From: Clostridium sp. OF03-18AA
GTDB taxonomy: Bacteria; Bacillota; Clostridia; Lachnospirales; Lachnospiraceae
Reading direction: 5' to 3'
Length of the DNA: 64,000 nucleotides
Assembly: GCF_003478035.1 (NCBI RefSeq)
Contig: NZ_QUEP01000009.1
Span: 62,421 to 126,420, forward strand
Numbering within the stretch: the first letter of the stretch is position 1; every line of letters begins with the position of its first letter. A program made the translations under genes and the position numbers. Below are positions 1 to 9,173 of the stretch, piece by piece. The notes below the pieces were generated by a model. The model was not told where the DNA came from, made no database searches, and saw only the letters and a program-made list of their open reading frames with translations.

Positions 1-906
1 GCGATGGGATGCCGTGAGAGAACACGTGCGGGCATCATGATCCCGGGAACAAGACCGGCAGGCGTTTACACAGCAGGTGCTGCACAGCGTCTTGTTAACC
101 GCCAGAACGCTGTAGTTGGAAAGAATATCGTGATCCTCGGTTCCGGTGATATCGGAATGATCATGGCGAGAAGAATGACACTGGAAGGTGCCCATGTCAT
201 CGCTGTTGTGGAGCTGATGGACTTCCTTGCAGGTTTGACGAGAAATAAAGTTCAGTGCCTGGATGATTTTGGAATTCCGTTAAAACTTTCTCATACGGTG
301 ACAAGAATTGTCGGAAACGAGAGAGTAGAGGGAGTTTATATCGCACAGGTTGATAAGGATAAAAAACCGATCCCGGAAACAGAAGAGTTTATTCCGTGTG
401 ACACGCTGCTTCTGTCAGTTGGTCTGATCCCGGAGAATGAACTGAGCCGCGGTGCTGATGTGAAGATCTCCCGTATCACAAATGGACCGGAAGTAAACCA
501 GTATATGCAGACATCCTGGGATAACGTATTTGCATGTGGAAATGTTGTTCATGTAAACGATCTTGTTGACAATGTAACCGTTGAGAGTATGAATGCAGGT
601 GCATCTGCAGCCCGTTATGCGATGCACAAACTCCCGGAGGCAAACCGCGAGGTTCCGTCTGTGACAGGTGAAAATGTCCGCTATCTCTGCCCGCAGCGTG
701 TAAAGATCGGTGAAGAAAATGAGACCGTCCGTTTGTTCTTCCGCGTCCTTCATCCGGAACTGGATGTTGTGATCCGTGTAAAGAGCGGAGATAAGGTACT
801 CTCTGAGAAGAAGGCGAAGCGTGTAAATCCTGGTGAGATGTGCCATGTAGAAGTAAAAACAGCTGAAATCACCGGAGATGACGTAACGGTAGAAGTAGTG
901 AAATAG
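1..906 (+). CDS. FAD/NAD(P)-dependent oxidoreductase, 5' partial
   Basis: The frame is already open at base 1, so the gene begins upstream of the window; the first ATG seen (base 4) is internal. The fragment has the C-terminal part of a pyridine-nucleotide-disulfide-type flavoprotein: an NAD(P)-binding Rossmann loop GSGDIG at about residues 46-51 and the second FAD motif ACGNVV at about residue 177, followed by a roughly 80-residue tail. It is followed after 16 bp by a DUF1667 protein. In clostridia this pair commonly accompanies a glycerol-3-phosphate dehydrogenase (GlpA-like) and is thought to pass electrons from it; that context would lie left of the window and cannot be seen, so the glycerol link is inference. 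Confidence 0.85.
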   Translation, partial: AMGCRERTRAGIMIPGTRPAGVYTAGAAQRLVNRQNAVVGKNIVILGSGDIGMIMARRMTLEGAHVIAVVELMDFLAGLTRNKVQCLDDFGIPLKLSHTVTRIVGNERVEGVYIAQVDKDKKPIPETEEFIPCDTLLLSVGLIPENELSRGADVKISRITNGPEVNQYMQTSWDNVFACGNVVHVNDLVDNVTVESMNAGASAARYAMHKLPEANREVPSVTGENVRYLCPQRVKIGEENETVRLFFRVLHPELDVVIRVKSGDKVLSEKKAKRVNPGEMCHVEVKTAEITGDDVTVEVVK

Positions 907-922
907 GAAGGATGGAGACAAG

Positions 923-1279
923 ATGGAGAAAGAGATTATCTGTACTGTCTGCCCGATGGGATGTCATATCACTGTAACAGGCGAAGGCGACCGGGTGGAT
1001 TCGATCACTGGATATACATGTAAGCGTGGAGAGGAGTACGGGAAGCAGGAATTTGCACATCCGGTAAGGATCCTCACAAGCACTGTGAAATTAGAGGGCG
1101 CAGATCAGCCGCTTCTTCCGGTACGCTCCGAAAAACCGGTTCCGAAGGAGCTGCTTGCGGACTGTATGAAAGTGTTAAAAGCAGTGGATGTGAAAGCACC
1201 GGTGAAGAGATATGATGTGATCGTTGAGAACATCTGCGGCTGCGGTGTCAATATCGTGGCATCTGACAGCGTCGGCTAG
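923..1279 (+). CDS. DUF1667 iron-sulfur-type protein
   Basis: A 118-residue protein with an N-terminal CPMGC motif preceded by a further cysteine (C-x2-C-x3-C), another Cys at TCKRG and a C-terminal CGCG cluster, the layout of the DUF1667 family. The cysteine pattern suggests a bound metal or Fe-S centre. The start ATG at 923 is preceded by a GGATGGAG ribosome site. It directly follows the flavoprotein gene and is probably co-transcribed and part of the same electron-transfer unit. A terminator follows within 25 bp, so this is the end of the operon. The exact reaction is not known to me. Confidence 0.85.
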   Translation: MEKEIICTVCPMGCHITVTGEGDRVDSITGYTCKRGEEYGKQEFAHPVRILTSTVKLEGADQPLLPVRSEKPVPKELLADCMKVLKAVDVKAPVKRYDVIVENICGCGVNIVASDSVG

Positions 1280-1303
1280 GAAAAATATATAAGGAAAAGT
1301 GAG

Positions 1304-1351
1304 ACGGCTGCTCCGGAGAATGATAAAAGGATTCTCCGGACAGCCGTTTTT
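1304..1351 (+). terminator. Rho-independent terminator
   Basis: Stem ACGGCTG plus CTCCGGAGAAT pairs with ATTCTCCGG and CAGCCGT, with a 9-base loop, followed by TTTTTT. It closes the rightward flavoprotein/DUF1667 operon and lies between convergent genes, so it may also slow the leftward DUF885 transcript, although no good T-run exists on that side. Confidence 0.85.
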
Positions 1352-3184
1352 TCATGCATTCTTCTCAAGCCATAGTCTGAAATATTTCCTGATGACAGAA
1401 AACGGCATGGGTCCGAGATCGAGAAGAAATCTGTGAAATTCTTTTGCGGAGAACCGGTTCCCGAGTGCTTTTTCCGCCTCTTCCCGCATTTCCATGATCT
1501 CCACGTATCCCCCAGCGTATTCGAGATAGTTCGTGGGACTGTCAATCATTGTCTGCCAGAGCTCTTCTACCAGATCATCGTCTGCGTCAAAACAGGTGCG
1601 GATAAACGCGGCGGCCTGATCTTTGGACCAGCCGTCGTAGTTGATCCCGATGTCCAAAAGGGAGTGAAAACAGAGCGAAAAGGACCGCATGGCGGCATGA
1701 TAGGCGCTGGTTTCTGTGGAAACACCATTATCATAGGACCAGGCCAGATTTTCCACGTAAGTCGCCCAGCCTTCCGCTGCGCCGGAACAGGTCAGCAGGG
1801 CGGACAGTGGATGTTTCGCATGTTCCCGGAAATAGACTGTCTGGTAGAGATGTCCGGGGAAACCTTCATGGGCGAGCGTGGGATAAAGTTCATCCTCTGC
1901 GCCGGTACTGCCGTTATTGATATAGATCACATTCTGAGCGGGATCATCGAGCGGTGCGGTGAGATAAAATGCAGGACTCAACGCCGCTTCCAGCTGGGCC
2001 GGGACATAGCGGATCTCGTACTGCCTGGCAGCATCAGAGAGCGCCGGAAAGTCAGAATTCATCTGATCCTGAAGATCTGTAAGGATCTGGTCAGGCTGTG
2101 TACAGGAAAAAGTGAGATCGGAAGCGGCAGTTTTGGAAAAAGAGGAGATCGTCTCCAGGTCTTTCTGCATCCGGTAAGACAGCGCAGTTTTCAACTCTTC
2201 GATCGTACGATAGGAGAGACCGGGACCTGATCTTACAAGATATTCATAGTACTGCTTTCCGTCCCGGAATCCGGCGAGACCGCTTTCGTTGATCCCGCGC
2301 CCTTTTAAGCTTGAAAGCCCGTCGATCAGATGGCGATAAGCGGGCAAAAACGCGTTTTTGATCATGTCAAGATGACGGGAACGAAAGTCAGTTTTCTGCT
2401 GTTCTGTCAGAGTGATCTCATGTTCCAGAAATTTCAGGCGGCTTTCAAAGGTCTCCGTCAGGAAATTGTCTTCCGGGTCAATGAGATAACTTTCACAGGA
2501 TTCGATGATCCGGTCGATCGAAGCGTCGGACAGACCGAGTCCGGCATCAGATTTTTGCTGCTCAAAGAAAAGAATATCACCGTAATAGGAGTCGAGCTGG
2601 GAAAGCAGAGAGAGATAGTCTTCGACATCCTGGATAGAATGGAAAGAATACTCCGACAGCAGGATCGGGAGCTGCGCCTGGATCCCGATGGTGGGGGCAA
2701 GCGGCTGTTCGTAGAGCTCGAGACCTTCCGCCATCAGAGAAGTATCAGTCATCGCGGAAAGGGAATCGTAAAGGATCTGCTGGTCTGCTGATAAGGAGCC
2801 AGGATCAAAGTCGTTGAGTTTTTTTCGGAGATCATGGAGGTCATGGTGATTTGTGATGAGCTCGGACAGGCGGTAAGTGCCAAGGGAGGCATCCCCCGCA
2901 TCAATTCCGTAATTTTCCGGGTGGAGCAGCGTGTAGTGGAGATCCAGAGTGCTGGAAGACTCCATCTCGGTGTGAAAGAGGTCAGAGCAGAATGAGTCGA
3001 AATCTGCCTGGAGCTTTAAAGCTTTTTCAGAAGTAGCGGGATTGCCGGATGAAAAGTCATTGGAAGAGTAAGATTCCCCGGTCTCCGCCGGACTGGCAGA
3101 GAAAATCCGCTCATTTCCGCAGGCAGTGAGAATGAACAGGAAAAAGAGTGCCAGAGCAGCTGCCCAAATGTGTTTCCATTTCAT
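1352..3184 (-). CDS. DUF885 family lipoprotein metallopeptidase
   Basis: A 610-residue exported protein. The N-terminus is a lipoprotein signal: basic MKWK, a hydrophobic run, then the lipobox LTAC with the lipidated Cys near residue 22. At about residue 438 the sequence reads HEGFPGH, the HEGxPGH zinc-site signature of the DUF885 family (related in fold to thermolysin-like and M32-type peptidases). The length is normal for the family. It stands alone, convergent with the left operon and divergent from the thioesterase gene. A role as a membrane-anchored outer-face peptidase follows from the family; the substrate is unknown. Confidence 0.85.
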   Translation of the reverse strand: MKWKHIWAAALALFFLFILTACGNERIFSASPAETGESYSSNDFSSGNPATSEKALKLQADFDSFCSDLFHTEMESSSTLDLHYTLLHPENYGIDAGDASLGTYRLSELITNHHDLHDLRKKLNDFDPGSLSADQQILYDSLSAMTDTSLMAEGLELYEQPLAPTIGIQAQLPILLSEYSFHSIQDVEDYLSLLSQLDSYYGDILFFEQQKSDAGLGLSDASIDRIIESCESYLIDPEDNFLTETFESRLKFLEHEITLTEQQKTDFRSRHLDMIKNAFLPAYRHLIDGLSSLKGRGINESGLAGFRDGKQYYEYLVRSGPGLSYRTIEELKTALSYRMQKDLETISSFSKTAASDLTFSCTQPDQILTDLQDQMNSDFPALSDAARQYEIRYVPAQLEAALSPAFYLTAPLDDPAQNVIYINNGSTGAEDELYPTLAHEGFPGHLYQTVYFREHAKHPLSALLTCSGAAEGWATYVENLAWSYDNGVSTETSAYHAAMRSFSLCFHSLLDIGINYDGWSKDQAAAFIRTCFDADDDLVEELWQTMIDSPTNYLEYAGGYVEIMEMREEAEKALGNRFSAKEFHRFLLDLGPMPFSVIRKYFRLWLEKNA

Positions 3185-3311
3185 AAAAAGAACCTCCCGG
3201 ATGCAGCTGCCAATAGGATCAATACGGAAGCTGACTGGTTCAATATATGAATCAGATGAGGGAATACAGAACTTTTTTTACTTACAAATACAGGAACTTT
3301 TCTTTTCAAGG

Positions 3312-3340
3312 TTGAAAAGAAGCGCGGAAGAGGATATACT
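3312..3340 (+). promoter_or_regulatory. Promoter of the thioesterase gene
   Basis: TTGAAA and TATACT are separated by 17 bp. The -35 hexamer lies in an inverted repeat CTTTTCAA-GG-TTGAAAAG (3303-3320), which could be an operator. The rest of the 285-bp gap between the divergent genes holds nothing else I can name. Confidence 0.5.
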
Positions 3341-3469
3341 GAGTAGTATCGCGACAGAAAGACAAATGTGCGACACCCAAGAACAAAATGCACATTTGGC
3401 ACCAGCGTCTGCGGATGGAAGACCCAGCAGACGGGGATCATCTAAGAATGAGGAGAGGGGAACAGAATT

Positions 3470-3949
3470 ATGTGTGAAAGATTAATGCGTCATGTATCAG
3501 AATCAGCAGTAGAACAGACACAGATCGTTCTTGCGAGCCATATCAACGGTGCCGGCCGACTTTTCGGCGGACAGCTGATGGAGTGGATCGATATCGTTGC
3601 GGGTGTTGTAGCGAGAAGACATTCCCATTGCAACCAGACAACGGCTTCTGTGGACAGCCTTCAGTTTAAGGAAGCAGTGTATATGAATGATACGCTGATC
3701 TTATTCGGAAAACTTACTTATGTGGGTCATACTTCCATGGAGGTTCAGGTCGATACCTATGTGGAGGCACTCGACGGAACGAGAAAACTTGTAAATACCG
3801 CATATTTTGTAATGGTAGCACTCGACAAGAATGATCATCCGACAACCGTTCCGGGACTGATCGTGGAAACCGAGGAAGAAAAAGCTGCATGGGCAGCCGG
3901 AGAGCGCAGAAACGCGCTGAGAAAGCAGAGACGGATCGAGAATTATTAA
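3470..3949 (+). CDS. Hotdog-fold acyl-CoA thioesterase (YciA/BACH type)
   Basis: A 159-residue single hotdog domain. The N-terminal stretch HINGAGRLFGGQLMEWID matches the conserved N-x-x-G-x-x-F-G-G-x-L-M-x-W-x-D signature of acyl-CoA hydrolases of the YciA/BACH group, which cleave acyl-CoA to free acid and CoA in the cytoplasm. The start at 3470 has an AGGAGAGG site about 10 bp upstream. It is a single-gene unit with its own promoter and a strong terminator. The physiological acyl chain cannot be told from sequence. Confidence 0.9.
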   Translation: MCERLMRHVSESAVEQTQIVLASHINGAGRLFGGQLMEWIDIVAGVVARRHSHCNQTTASVDSLQFKEAVYMNDTLILFGKLTYVGHTSMEVQVDTYVEALDGTRKLVNTAYFVMVALDKNDHPTTVPGLIVETEEEKAAWAAGERRNALRKQRRIENY

Positions 3950-4001
3950 AACAGTGCGTATATATCCGCATAAATAAAGGACTGTGAAACACACAGCCAA
4001 C

Positions 4002-4037
4002 AAAAAAGGACCTTAAACAGATCAAAGGTCCTTTTTT
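4002..4037. terminator. Bidirectional terminator overlapping a coding end
   Basis: AAAAAAGGACCTT and AAGGTCCTTTTTT form a symmetric stem with A-runs on one side and T-runs on the other, so it can end both the rightward thioesterase and the leftward hydrolase transcripts. Its right arm encodes the last residues (KKDL and stop) of the hydrolase. Confidence 0.85.
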
Positions 4038-4897
4038 GCTGCCATGCATCCGAAAGGCGCTGCCGGGCACCCTTTCAAAAAGTCCAGAATGACGTTCAGA
4101 TAAAACTGCTTTCTTCCAAACATGGAAGTATGGGTAGCACCGTTCACAAGGACGAGCTGCGCACGCGGGATCAGCCGCGCCATCAGCCGGGAGTGGGAGG
4201 TTTTCACGAGATCTCTTGTCCCCGCAAGAAGAAGGACCGGCGCCTGTATCGCATGCAGCTGTTCTTTTGTCATCAGCGGCGAGTTGCAGAGCAGGGAGGC
4301 GAGCTGCTGGCAGCGGAAAACATGAGAATAGACCATGTCAGCAAATGCATGCCCTTTTTTCTGCGGATGGGAAGCTGGTGAGTCCACACGGCGCGGACGT
4401 TTCTGTGAAAGAAAACATGTGCGGAAAAGCGTGGACAAGATCCGATAAAAATAATACTTCCCAATGCAGAACATCCGGACGGGAAAGATCAGTCCGTCAG
4501 GCGTGATATTTCCGCTGACAGCGATCACAGAAAGCGTCCGCTCCGGAAAAAGAGAAGCGAACTCCAGTGCGATGTTCGCCCCGTCACTGAATCCAAAGAG
4601 GATACACGACGGGATCCGGAGAACATCCAGAAGCGCCGCCGCATCCTTTGCCATATCGGCAGTCGTAAACTCAGCATCTGCATTGTCTGGCTTGATCCGG
4701 GAACGTCCGTGGGCACGGCTGTCCATCAGGATCACCCGGTAGTTTGCAGACAATTTTTTCTCGTAGAAGTCAAAGATCATATGCGTCTCCGCGTTCCCGT
4801 GGAGCATCAGGATCGGAACTCCGTGCCCGCTTTCTTTATAATAAATCCAAGCTTTGGGCGTATCCGCCATACCCTGACGACAGATCATTTTTTCCAT
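4022..4897 (-). CDS. Alpha/beta hydrolase
   Basis: A 291-residue alpha/beta-hydrolase fold protein. Visible catalytic elements: oxyanion-region MLHGNAE near residue 35, nucleophile elbow G-F-S-D-G at about residue 101, acid in GTRDLV near 227, and histidine in GATHTSM near 253, so the triad looks complete. Its start overlaps the end of the upstream DUF2156 membrane protein by 13 bp, implying translational coupling in a two-gene leftward operon. Because the partner resembles lipid aminoacyl transferases, an ester hydrolase acting on a related membrane or wall product is possible, but that is only inference; the substrate is unknown. Confidence 0.87.
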   Translation of the reverse strand: MEKMICRQGMADTPKAWIYYKESGHGVPILMLHGNAETHMIFDFYEKKLSANYRVILMDSRAHGRSRIKPDNADAEFTTADMAKDAAALLDVLRIPSCILFGFSDGANIALEFASLFPERTLSVIAVSGNITPDGLIFPVRMFCIGKYYFYRILSTLFRTCFLSQKRPRRVDSPASHPQKKGHAFADMVYSHVFRCQQLASLLCNSPLMTKEQLHAIQAPVLLLAGTRDLVKTSHSRLMARLIPRAQLVLVNGATHTSMFGRKQFYLNVILDFLKGCPAAPFGCMAAKKDL

Positions 4898-6603
4898 TTG
4901 TGAAGTTCCCCTTTTAAAAGCGTGAGAATATACCCGCGGATCCCATGAGGATTCTGGATCTCAACAGCGGCATACAGCATGCTCGGCGTCGGATATTTCG
5001 GAAGGTACGCATAGTAAGACGGAACCCATTCCGTCGGGCTGTATTTTTCTTTTGCCCGGTAAAGATCCCGGAAACCGTAGCACGCGTTTAAATGGTCATA
5101 GATAAACTGGAGCAGGCGTTCCATCGGATTTTTACTCTCTGCGTTCAGACCGGCAAGCGGGGCGACTCCGAGACTGCCGTAGCCGATCCCCTCTTCTTTA
5201 AATACCTGGAACGCCTCGTAGATGATCGTCTCCATGACACCGCTCGGCGCATCTTTTCCGTGTCTCGTCACATCGGCCATGTAGCCGTTCTTTCCAAGGA
5301 AAGGAACAAAAACGATAAAGGCAACCATTTTTCCATCCGAATTCAGGGCGTAGAAGTAACGCTTGTCCATCGGATCATCGAGTCCGACGGTTCCCATCGT
5401 AAACTGAAGCATTCCGCTCTTCTTCCCTTCGAGCCATTCGTCCGTGATCCGGTCAAATTCGCGGTCGAGATCAGGATCCCGTTTCTCCAGCACTTTGTAT
5501 TCGTGGACCGTGACGCCGGCTTTTGTCGCATGGTTGATGTTCATGCGCATCTTGGCGCCCTTCTTGCCGCTGATCTCATAGTCAGAAAGCTTAAACCGCG
5601 CTTCCTCCCCGCTTTTTACGAGACCGAATCCCTGCTTTTCATATTCCGACAGGTAGTAGTCGGTCAGACCGAGAAAGAAAATATTGTGGGCACTGTTCTG
5701 GCAGAACTCGCGGAACTCAGCGAGAAGTGCAGGAAAATCTTCATCCTTACAGACCGGATCGCCGTTTACAACGATGGTATCGCCGACGGTCCCATAAGGC
5801 AGAACTCCGTCAACAGAATGCCCGAAATACAGACATTTGTCATCTTCCAACGCCAGGTAGGAACATGGATTCTGGCTGTACAGGTTTAAAAGTGTTCTGG
5901 CATGCTGGATCTCCTGGGCTCCATGAGCTTGTTTCTGAAGCCATGGACGCAGTGCGCAGAGGATGGCGGCGAGGATGCAGCCCCAGCTGAACCAGAAAAG
6001 GACAAATTCTGTTCCATGACGGTCTGCCATGGAAGCAGGAAGATTGCCCATTCCGAAGATCATGCCGATGCCCTGGGCGAAACTGTCCGCAAAGGAGACG
6101 GAGGATCCGGCAGCGGTTCCAACCTGCATGTAATGCCAGGTGATCCCGACATTGATCAGGACACCTGCAATGGCAAGAAAAGCAAGTGTTACGGTCTGCT
6201 TCCGGTTCTCGCGTCCGGCCGGGATACAGAAATCCTTCCGCAGGGCAAAAAACAGAAGAAACAGAACGAGGTCAAAGATCATGATTCCGTTGTGCAGCGG
6301 ATGTCCCATCCCGATGAGACCGCGCAGAAAGTTGAGTGTGAAGATCCCCATCGCGATCATCCATGCATTCCGCTTTCTCTTCCATAACTGCAGCGACAGC
6401 ACGAAAAGAACAATGGAAAAGGCACGCTGGACCATGCGCCCCATCTCAAAAGAGGCCTGCATGGACTGGGAGATCCTTGAAAACGGGAAAAAAGTCAGCA
6501 GAAACAGGAAAAAAGAAAATACGGCGAGCAGAACGATCGAGATGTTCTCCAGACGGATCCGGAGCTGCCGTTTTTCATCCAGTCTTTTTTGTGATTCATT
6601 CAT
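4885..6603 (-). CDS. DUF2156 (MprF C-terminal-like) membrane protein
   Basis: A 572-residue protein. Roughly the first 220 residues contain about six hydrophobic segments (near 20-45, 60-78, 80-100, 104-122, 135-155 and 190-212). The remainder is a soluble DUF2156 domain, the GNAT-like aminoacyl-transfer domain found at the C-terminus of phosphatidylglycerol lysyltransferase MprF; ADVTRHGKDAPSGVME is characteristic. Classical MprF has a much longer flippase region, so this is a short-membrane version. GGAGGAATGACTT precedes the ATG at 6603. The likely job is transfer of an amino acid to a membrane lipid; the acceptor is not determined. It forms an operon with the hydrolase. Confidence 0.85.
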   Translation of the reverse strand: MNESQKRLDEKRQLRIRLENISIVLLAVFSFFLFLLTFFPFSRISQSMQASFEMGRMVQRAFSIVLFVLSLQLWKRKRNAWMIAMGIFTLNFLRGLIGMGHPLHNGIMIFDLVLFLLFFALRKDFCIPAGRENRKQTVTLAFLAIAGVLINVGITWHYMQVGTAAGSSVSFADSFAQGIGMIFGMGNLPASMADRHGTEFVLFWFSWGCILAAILCALRPWLQKQAHGAQEIQHARTLLNLYSQNPCSYLALEDDKCLYFGHSVDGVLPYGTVGDTIVVNGDPVCKDEDFPALLAEFREFCQNSAHNIFFLGLTDYYLSEYEKQGFGLVKSGEEARFKLSDYEISGKKGAKMRMNINHATKAGVTVHEYKVLEKRDPDLDREFDRITDEWLEGKKSGMLQFTMGTVGLDDPMDKRYFYALNSDGKMVAFIVFVPFLGKNGYMADVTRHGKDAPSGVMETIIYEAFQVFKEEGIGYGSLGVAPLAGLNAESKNPMERLLQFIYDHLNACYGFRDLYRAKEKYSPTEWVPSYYAYLPKYPTPSMLYAAVEIQNPHGIRGYILTLLKGELHKWKK

Positions 6604-6727
6604 AAGTCATTCCTCCGAAGCAAAAATCATGAATACGATCTGTTTTATGGTAACACAAAGTGTAGTCTTTTTTGTGTGAAAAATCAACTAAAGGAAGTAA
6701 AGTTCCCGCGGAAACCGACGGGATGCC

Positions 6728-6756
6728 TTGACAAATTTATTTGAACAGGATAGACT
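6728..6756 (+). promoter_or_regulatory. Promoter of the metG T-box transcript
   Basis: TTGACA and TAGACT with a 17-bp spacer. Transcription would start near 6763, just before the T-box leader. Confidence 0.7.
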
Positions 6757-6762
6757 AAAGAC

Positions 6763-7035
6763 ATCATATGGAAAAAGCTTGGAAGGGAAGAGTACGCCGA
6801 AAGGAAGTTTTCAGAGACCCCGGCTGGTGCGAAAGGGGAGCGAAGAGTCGGCGGAAGATGGTCCCGGAGCTGTGCAGGTGAAAAGAAAATCTCCGTTTAG
6901 CCTGTGCCGGAAGCGCCCGTTAGCGCGTCAGGCTGTTTGGTGACAGCCGGTGAGGGCGATGACCGTGAGGCATCGCCGAATTTAAAGTGGTAACACGGGG
7001 GGACTCGTCTTTAATAATAAAGACGGGCTTTTTTT
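6763..7035 (+). promoter_or_regulatory. T-box riboswitch leader of metG
   Basis: The T-box sequence AAAGTGGTAACACGGG is at 6984-6999, and an intrinsic terminator follows: CGTCTTT / AAAGACG with a T-run at 7006-7035. Stem I shows AGAGTA at its 5' side, the distal GGTGCGAA element and a specifier strand GAAGATGG enclosed by CGCC/GGCG above and GGGA/TCCC below. AUG at 6858-6860 is the natural specifier, in agreement with methionyl-tRNA synthetase downstream. Uncharged tRNA-Met would pair with AUG and the T-box bulge and switch the terminator off, raising metG expression in methionine limitation. Confidence 0.92.
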
Positions 7036-7196
7036 ATGCATTGCGGCACATAACGCGGCAGAAAACGTCCCCAGCGCAGAAAACGTCCTGTGTGCCATTT
7101 ATGCCTGAAAGATACAGAAAAAGCTGTATTTTGTGAGCAGATAACCGGCAGGAGAAGAGCCGTAAAAAGAGATAAAAAAACAGGAGGAATCAATCC

Positions 7197-9173
7197 ATGT
7201 GTACAAACTGTAAGAAACCATACTACATTTCCACAGCGATCGCCTATACATCCGGCAAACCGCATATCGGAAACACTTATGAGATCGTATTAGCAGACGC
7301 GATCGCACGCTACAAGAGAGAACAGGGCTATGACGTTTACTTCCAGACAGGAACCGACGAGCACGGTCAGAAGATCGAGTTAAAGGCTGCGGACGCAGGC
7401 GTAACTCCGAAGGAGTTCGTTGACAACGTAGCAGGACAGATCAAGGAGATCTGGGACCTCATGAACACTTCCTATGATAAATTCATCCGTACCACAGATG
7501 ATTACCATGAGAAACAGGTCCAGAAGATCTTCAAGAAATTATATGATCAGGGCGATATCTACAAAGGACATTATGAGGGACTTTACTGCACACCGTGTGA
7601 GTCCTTCTGGACTCCGTCCCAGGTCGTAGACGGAAAATGCCCGGACTGCGGACGTCCGGTACAGCCGGCAAAGGAAGAGGCATATTTCTTCCGTATGAGT
7701 AAATATGCTCCGAAGCTCATCGAATATATCAACGAGCATCCAGAGTTTATCCAGCCGGTATCCAGAAAGAACGAGATGATGAACAACTTCCTGCTTCCGG
7801 GACTTCAGGATCTCTGTGTATCCAGAACCTCCTTCAAGTGGGGAATTCCGGTCACTTTTGATCCGAAGCACGTTACCTATGTATGGCTTGACGCGCTGAC
7901 CAACTATATCACGGGAATCGGATATGACTGTGACGGAAACAGCGACGAGAAGTTTAAGAAATACTGGCCGGCAGACCTTCATCTGATCGGTAAAGATATT
8001 ATCCGCTTCCATACCATTTACTGGCCGATCTTCTTAATGGCTCTCGGTCTTCCGCTTCCGAAGCAGGTATTCGGACATCCGTGGCTGTTACAGGGCGACG
8101 GCAAGATGAGTAAGTCTAAAGGAAACGTCCTCTATGCAGATACGCTCGTTGACTTCTTCGGTGTAGATGCAGTCCGCTACTTCGTACTTCATGAGATGCC
8201 GTTTGAGAACGATGGCGTGATCTCCTGGGATCTTATGGTTGAACGCATGAACTCTGACCTTGCCAACATTCTCGGAAACCTTGTAAATCGTACTGTTTCC
8301 ATGACAAATAAATATTTTGGCGGAATTGTCGAGAACAAGGGCGCTGCAGAGCCGGTGGATGAAGAGTTAAAGGCAACCGTTCTTGAGACGGTCAAGAAAG
8401 TAGACGAGAAGATGAACAAGCTCCGCGTTGCAGACGCGATCACAGAGATCTTCAATATCTTCCGCCGCAGCAACAAATATATCGATGAGACAACTCCGTG
8501 GACACTCGCAAAGGACGAGGCAAAGAAGGACCGTCTTGCAACCGTTCTTTACAATCTCACAGAGGCGATCACCATCGGTGCGTCCCTGTTATTCTCCTTC
8601 ATGCCGGAAACTTCTGAGAAGATCCTCGCTCAGTTAAACACAGAGAAGAGATCGCTGGAGAACATGAATACCTTCGGTCTGTACCCGAACGGAAACAAGG
8701 TTACAGAGAAGCCGGAGATCCTGTTTGCCCGTATGGACATCAAGGACGTTATGGAGAAGGTTGAGGCCATGAAGGCAGCAGCCGCAGCAGAGAAACAGGA
8801 AGAGAAGAAGGAAGAAGAGAAGCCGGGCATGGACGTTGAGAAGAAGCCGGAGATCACATATGATGATTTCGCAAAGCTTCAGTTCCAGATCGGTGAGATC
8901 GTGAAGTGTGAAGAGGTTCCGAAGTCCAAAAAATTACTTTGCTCCCAGGTTAAGATCGGTTCTGAGACAAGACAGATCTTAAGCGGAATCAAGGCATGGT
9001 ATAAACCGGAAGATATGGTCGGCAGAAAGGTTATGGTCGTTACGAACTTAAAACCGGCGAAGCTCGCAGGCATGTTATCGGAAGGCATGATCCTCTGCGC
9101 GGAGGATGATGAGGGCAACCTCGCATTAATGACACCGGCAAAGGATATCAAGTCCGGTTCTGAGGTCTGCTAA
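7197..9173 (+). CDS. metG: Methionyl-tRNA synthetase
   Basis: A 658-residue class I synthetase. The HIGH-type motif PHIGN is near residue 23, the zinc-binding knuckle with CTPC and CPDC pairs is at about 129-151, and KMSKSKGN is near 302. The C-terminal ~100 residues are a tRNA-binding (EMAP/Trbp111-like) domain, joined by a Lys/Glu/Ala-rich linker near 535-550; this is the usual long bacterial form. GGAGG precedes the ATG at 7197. Control is by the T-box leader. It charges tRNA-Met for initiation and elongation. The next gene starts at the base after its stop codon. Confidence 0.97.
   Translation: MCTNCKKPYYISTAIAYTSGKPHIGNTYEIVLADAIARYKREQGYDVYFQTGTDEHGQKIELKAADAGVTPKEFVDNVAGQIKEIWDLMNTSYDKFIRTTDDYHEKQVQKIFKKLYDQGDIYKGHYEGLYCTPCESFWTPSQVVDGKCPDCGRPVQPAKEEAYFFRMSKYAPKLIEYINEHPEFIQPVSRKNEMMNNFLLPGLQDLCVSRTSFKWGIPVTFDPKHVTYVWLDALTNYITGIGYDCDGNSDEKFKKYWPADLHLIGKDIIRFHTIYWPIFLMALGLPLPKQVFGHPWLLQGDGKMSKSKGNVLYADTLVDFFGVDAVRYFVLHEMPFENDGVISWDLMVERMNSDLANILGNLVNRTVSMTNKYFGGIVENKGAAEPVDEELKATVLETVKKVDEKMNKLRVADAITEIFNIFRRSNKYIDETTPWTLAKDEAKKDRLATVLYNLTEAITIGASLLFSFMPETSEKILAQLNTEKRSLENMNTFGLYPNGNKVTEKPEILFARMDIKDVMEKVEAMKAAAAAEKQEEKKEEEKPGMDVEKKPEITYDDFAKLQFQIGEIVKCEEVPKSKKLLCSQVKIGSETRQILSGIKAWYKPEDMVGRKVMVVTNLKPAKLAGMLSEGMILCAEDDEGNLALMTPAKDIKSGSEVC

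Noticed and set aside
6728..6943. 71-codon ORF before metG
   Set aside because: It overlaps the promoter and T-box leader; no ribosome site and no family features.
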